Positions 6,341 to 7,488 of a stretch of 7,488 nucleotides of DNA are shown in pieces; positions within the stretch are counted from its first letter, which is position 1; each line of letters opens with the position of its first letter. The position numbers and the translations under genes are program-made. The notes beneath the pieces are model-generated. The model had not been told where the DNA came from, made no database searches, and saw only the letters and a program-made list of their open reading frames with translations. The stretch is from Pseudomonadota bacterium (GTDB taxonomy: Bacteria; Pseudomonadota; Alphaproteobacteria; Azospirillales; Azospirillaceae): positions 1 to 7,488 of the forward strand of contig JAEYOB010000702.1 of the NCBI GenBank assembly GCA_023412175.1, written 5' to 3'.

Positions 6341-6371
6341 GAAACATCCATACGATCAGAGGACCGCACCG

Positions 6372-7481
6372 ATGAATTTCCGCCTCGCAGCCCTCACCAC
6401 CGTGGCGCTTGCCGGCCTCGCCGGCCCGGCCATGGCCCAGAACACGGTCAAGCTCGGCTACCAGCTGCCGCTGACCGGCGACACCGCCCAGTACGGCCAG
6501 GACTTCCGCAAGGCCGCGGAGATCGCGCTGGAAGAGTTCAACGGCTCGGGCAAGCCGTTCAAGGTGGAGATCGTCTTCGAGGACAGCCGCTCGGACGCCA
6601 AGGAAGGCACGAACATCGCCCGCAAGTTCGTCGACGACAAGTCGATCGTCGGCGTGCTGGGCGACTTCACCTCGGGCGTGTCGATGGCCGCCGCGCAGGT
6701 CTACAAGGACGCCGGCATGCCGCAGTTGTCGCAGACCGCGTCGCATCCCGACTACACCAAGATCTCCAAGTACCAGTTCCGCAACATCGCCACCCAGGCG
6801 CAGGAAGGCCCCTACAACGCCAAGTGGATGGCGTCCAAGGGCCTCAAGAAGGTGGCGGTGATCGCCGAGCAGACCGACTGGGGCCAGTCGGTGGTGTCCG
6901 GCTACACCGATGGCGTGAAGGAGGCTGGCGGCACCGTCGCCTTCACCGAGTTCTTCAACCGCGGCCTCAAGGACTACCGCTCGCTGATCAGCAAGATCGA
7001 GCGCGCGAAGCCCGACGCCATCTACACCGGCTTCTTCTACGAGGACGGCGCGCAGTTCCTGCGCCAGCTGCAGCAACTCGGCGTCAAGACGCCGGTCTAC
7101 TCCACCTCGGCCGCCTACAGCCCGAAGCTGCTGGAGCTGGCCGGCGACGCGGCGGAAGGGGTGCACCTGACCTCGAACTTCCTGCCGACCGATCCGTCGC
7201 CGCACATCCAGCACTTCGTCGAGGAGTGGAAGAAGCGTTCAGACGGCGTGGTGCCCGGCCAGTTCCCGGCGCAGGCCTACGACGCCGTGCGCATCATGAT
7301 CGCGGCGGTCGAGAAGGCCTCGCCGAACCCGACCCGCGAGAAGGTGCGCGAGGCGCTGGCGCAGACCAAGGACTTCCCCGGCATCACCGGCAAGACGACC
7401 TTCGGCGCCGACCGCGAGGCGGAGAAGGAGCTGACCAAGGTGGAGGTCAAGGGCGGCCAGTTCGTCCCGCTGAAGGAGTAA
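6372..7481 (+). CDS. LIV-type ABC transporter periplasmic substrate-binding protein
   Basis: A 369-residue periplasmic binding protein of the branched-chain-amino-acid/amide (LivK/Peripla_BP_6) class, which captures a solute and delivers it to a membrane ABC permease. It opens with a Sec signal peptide: MNFR, a hydrophobic core of about residues 5-18, and likely cleavage after PAMA (A22). The mature protein starts a first lobe with VKLGYQLPLTGDTAQYG (26-42). The ligand loop DFTSGVSMAAAQVY (98-111) followed by SQTASHPDYT (120-129) is where this class binds the alpha-amino and carboxylate groups. TDWGQSVVSGY (168-178) and IYTGFFYEDGAQFLRQL (217-233) mark the second lobe. The ATG at 6372 follows AGAGGA (6358-6363) by 8 bases. 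Ligand specificity is not readable; neighbours suggest an amino-acid-like compound. Permease and ATPase genes would be expected just past the window's end. Confidence 0.95.
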   Translation: MNFRLAALTTVALAGLAGPAMAQNTVKLGYQLPLTGDTAQYGQDFRKAAEIALEEFNGSGKPFKVEIVFEDSRSDAKEGTNIARKFVDDKSIVGVLGDFTSGVSMAAAQVYKDAGMPQLSQTASHPDYTKISKYQFRNIATQAQEGPYNAKWMASKGLKKVAVIAEQTDWGQSVVSGYTDGVKEAGGTVAFTEFFNRGLKDYRSLISKIERAKPDAIYTGFFYEDGAQFLRQLQQLGVKTPVYSTSAAYSPKLLELAGDAAEGVHLTSNFLPTDPSPHIQHFVEEWKKRSDGVVPGQFPAQAYDAVRIMIAAVEKASPNPTREKVREALAQTKDFPGITGKTTFGADREAEKELTKVEVKGGQFVPLKE

Positions 7482-7488
7482 AGCACAC

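Noticed and set aside
6341..6371. Possible terminator or promoter between the ATC-hydrolase-like and binding-protein genes
   Set aside because: The 31-base gap has no hairpin and little room beyond the ribosome binding site; co-transcription is simpler.
6306..7214. 302-codon minus-strand frame opposite the binding-protein gene
   Set aside because: It is antisense to a clear LIV-type binding protein with signal peptide and has no recognisable motif.
1..7488. CRISPR arrays, tRNA/rRNA genes, insertion sequences or phage genes
   Set aside because: No regularly spaced repeats, cloverleaf-like sequence, transposase or terminal inverted repeats were seen on reading both strands; composition is even and coding density high.

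Overview
The window is about 7.5 kb of GC-rich DNA with dense, short-spaced genes. Its content (a CheC-type phosphatase, a stand-alone receiver protein, 4-hydroxyphenylpyruvate dioxygenase and a LIV-type binding protein) suggests a free-living, motile alphaproteobacterium. An Azospirillum-like member of the Rhodospirillales is my best guess; this rests on gene style and composition, not on a search. I see no RNA gene, insertion sequence, CRISPR array or sign of recent transfer.

Left part (1-1120, minus strand): a small signalling operon read right to left. It encodes a single-domain CheY-like response regulator, then a CheC-family phosphatase whose GTG start overlaps the regulator's stop codon, then after 27 bases the first 21 codons of a third gene, perhaps a chemoreceptor, that leaves the window. 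Both CheC active-site signatures are intact, so the regulator and phosphatase probably work as a pair.

Middle (1121-2993, minus strand): a 280-base non-coding stretch with the likely promoter of the signalling operon, a small exported proline/arginine/glutamine-rich protein of unknown function with a good promoter of its own, and hpd, encoding 4-hydroxyphenylpyruvate dioxygenase of tyrosine catabolism. No other tyrosine-pathway gene is visible.

Right part (3194-7481, plus strand): four co-directional genes diverging from hpd. They encode an M20D-type amidohydrolase, a PuuB/DAO-type FAD-dependent amine or amino-acid oxidoreductase, a small protein resembling L-2-amino-thiazoline-4-carboxylate (ATC) hydrolases, and a secreted LIV-type substrate-binding protein of an ABC transporter. 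The last three are tightly spaced; the first is separated by 134 bases that may hold a second promoter. Together they look like an uptake-and-degradation cassette for an amino-acid-like or N-acylated/cyclic amine compound. The substrate cannot be read from the sequence. This cassette is the most interesting part of the window.
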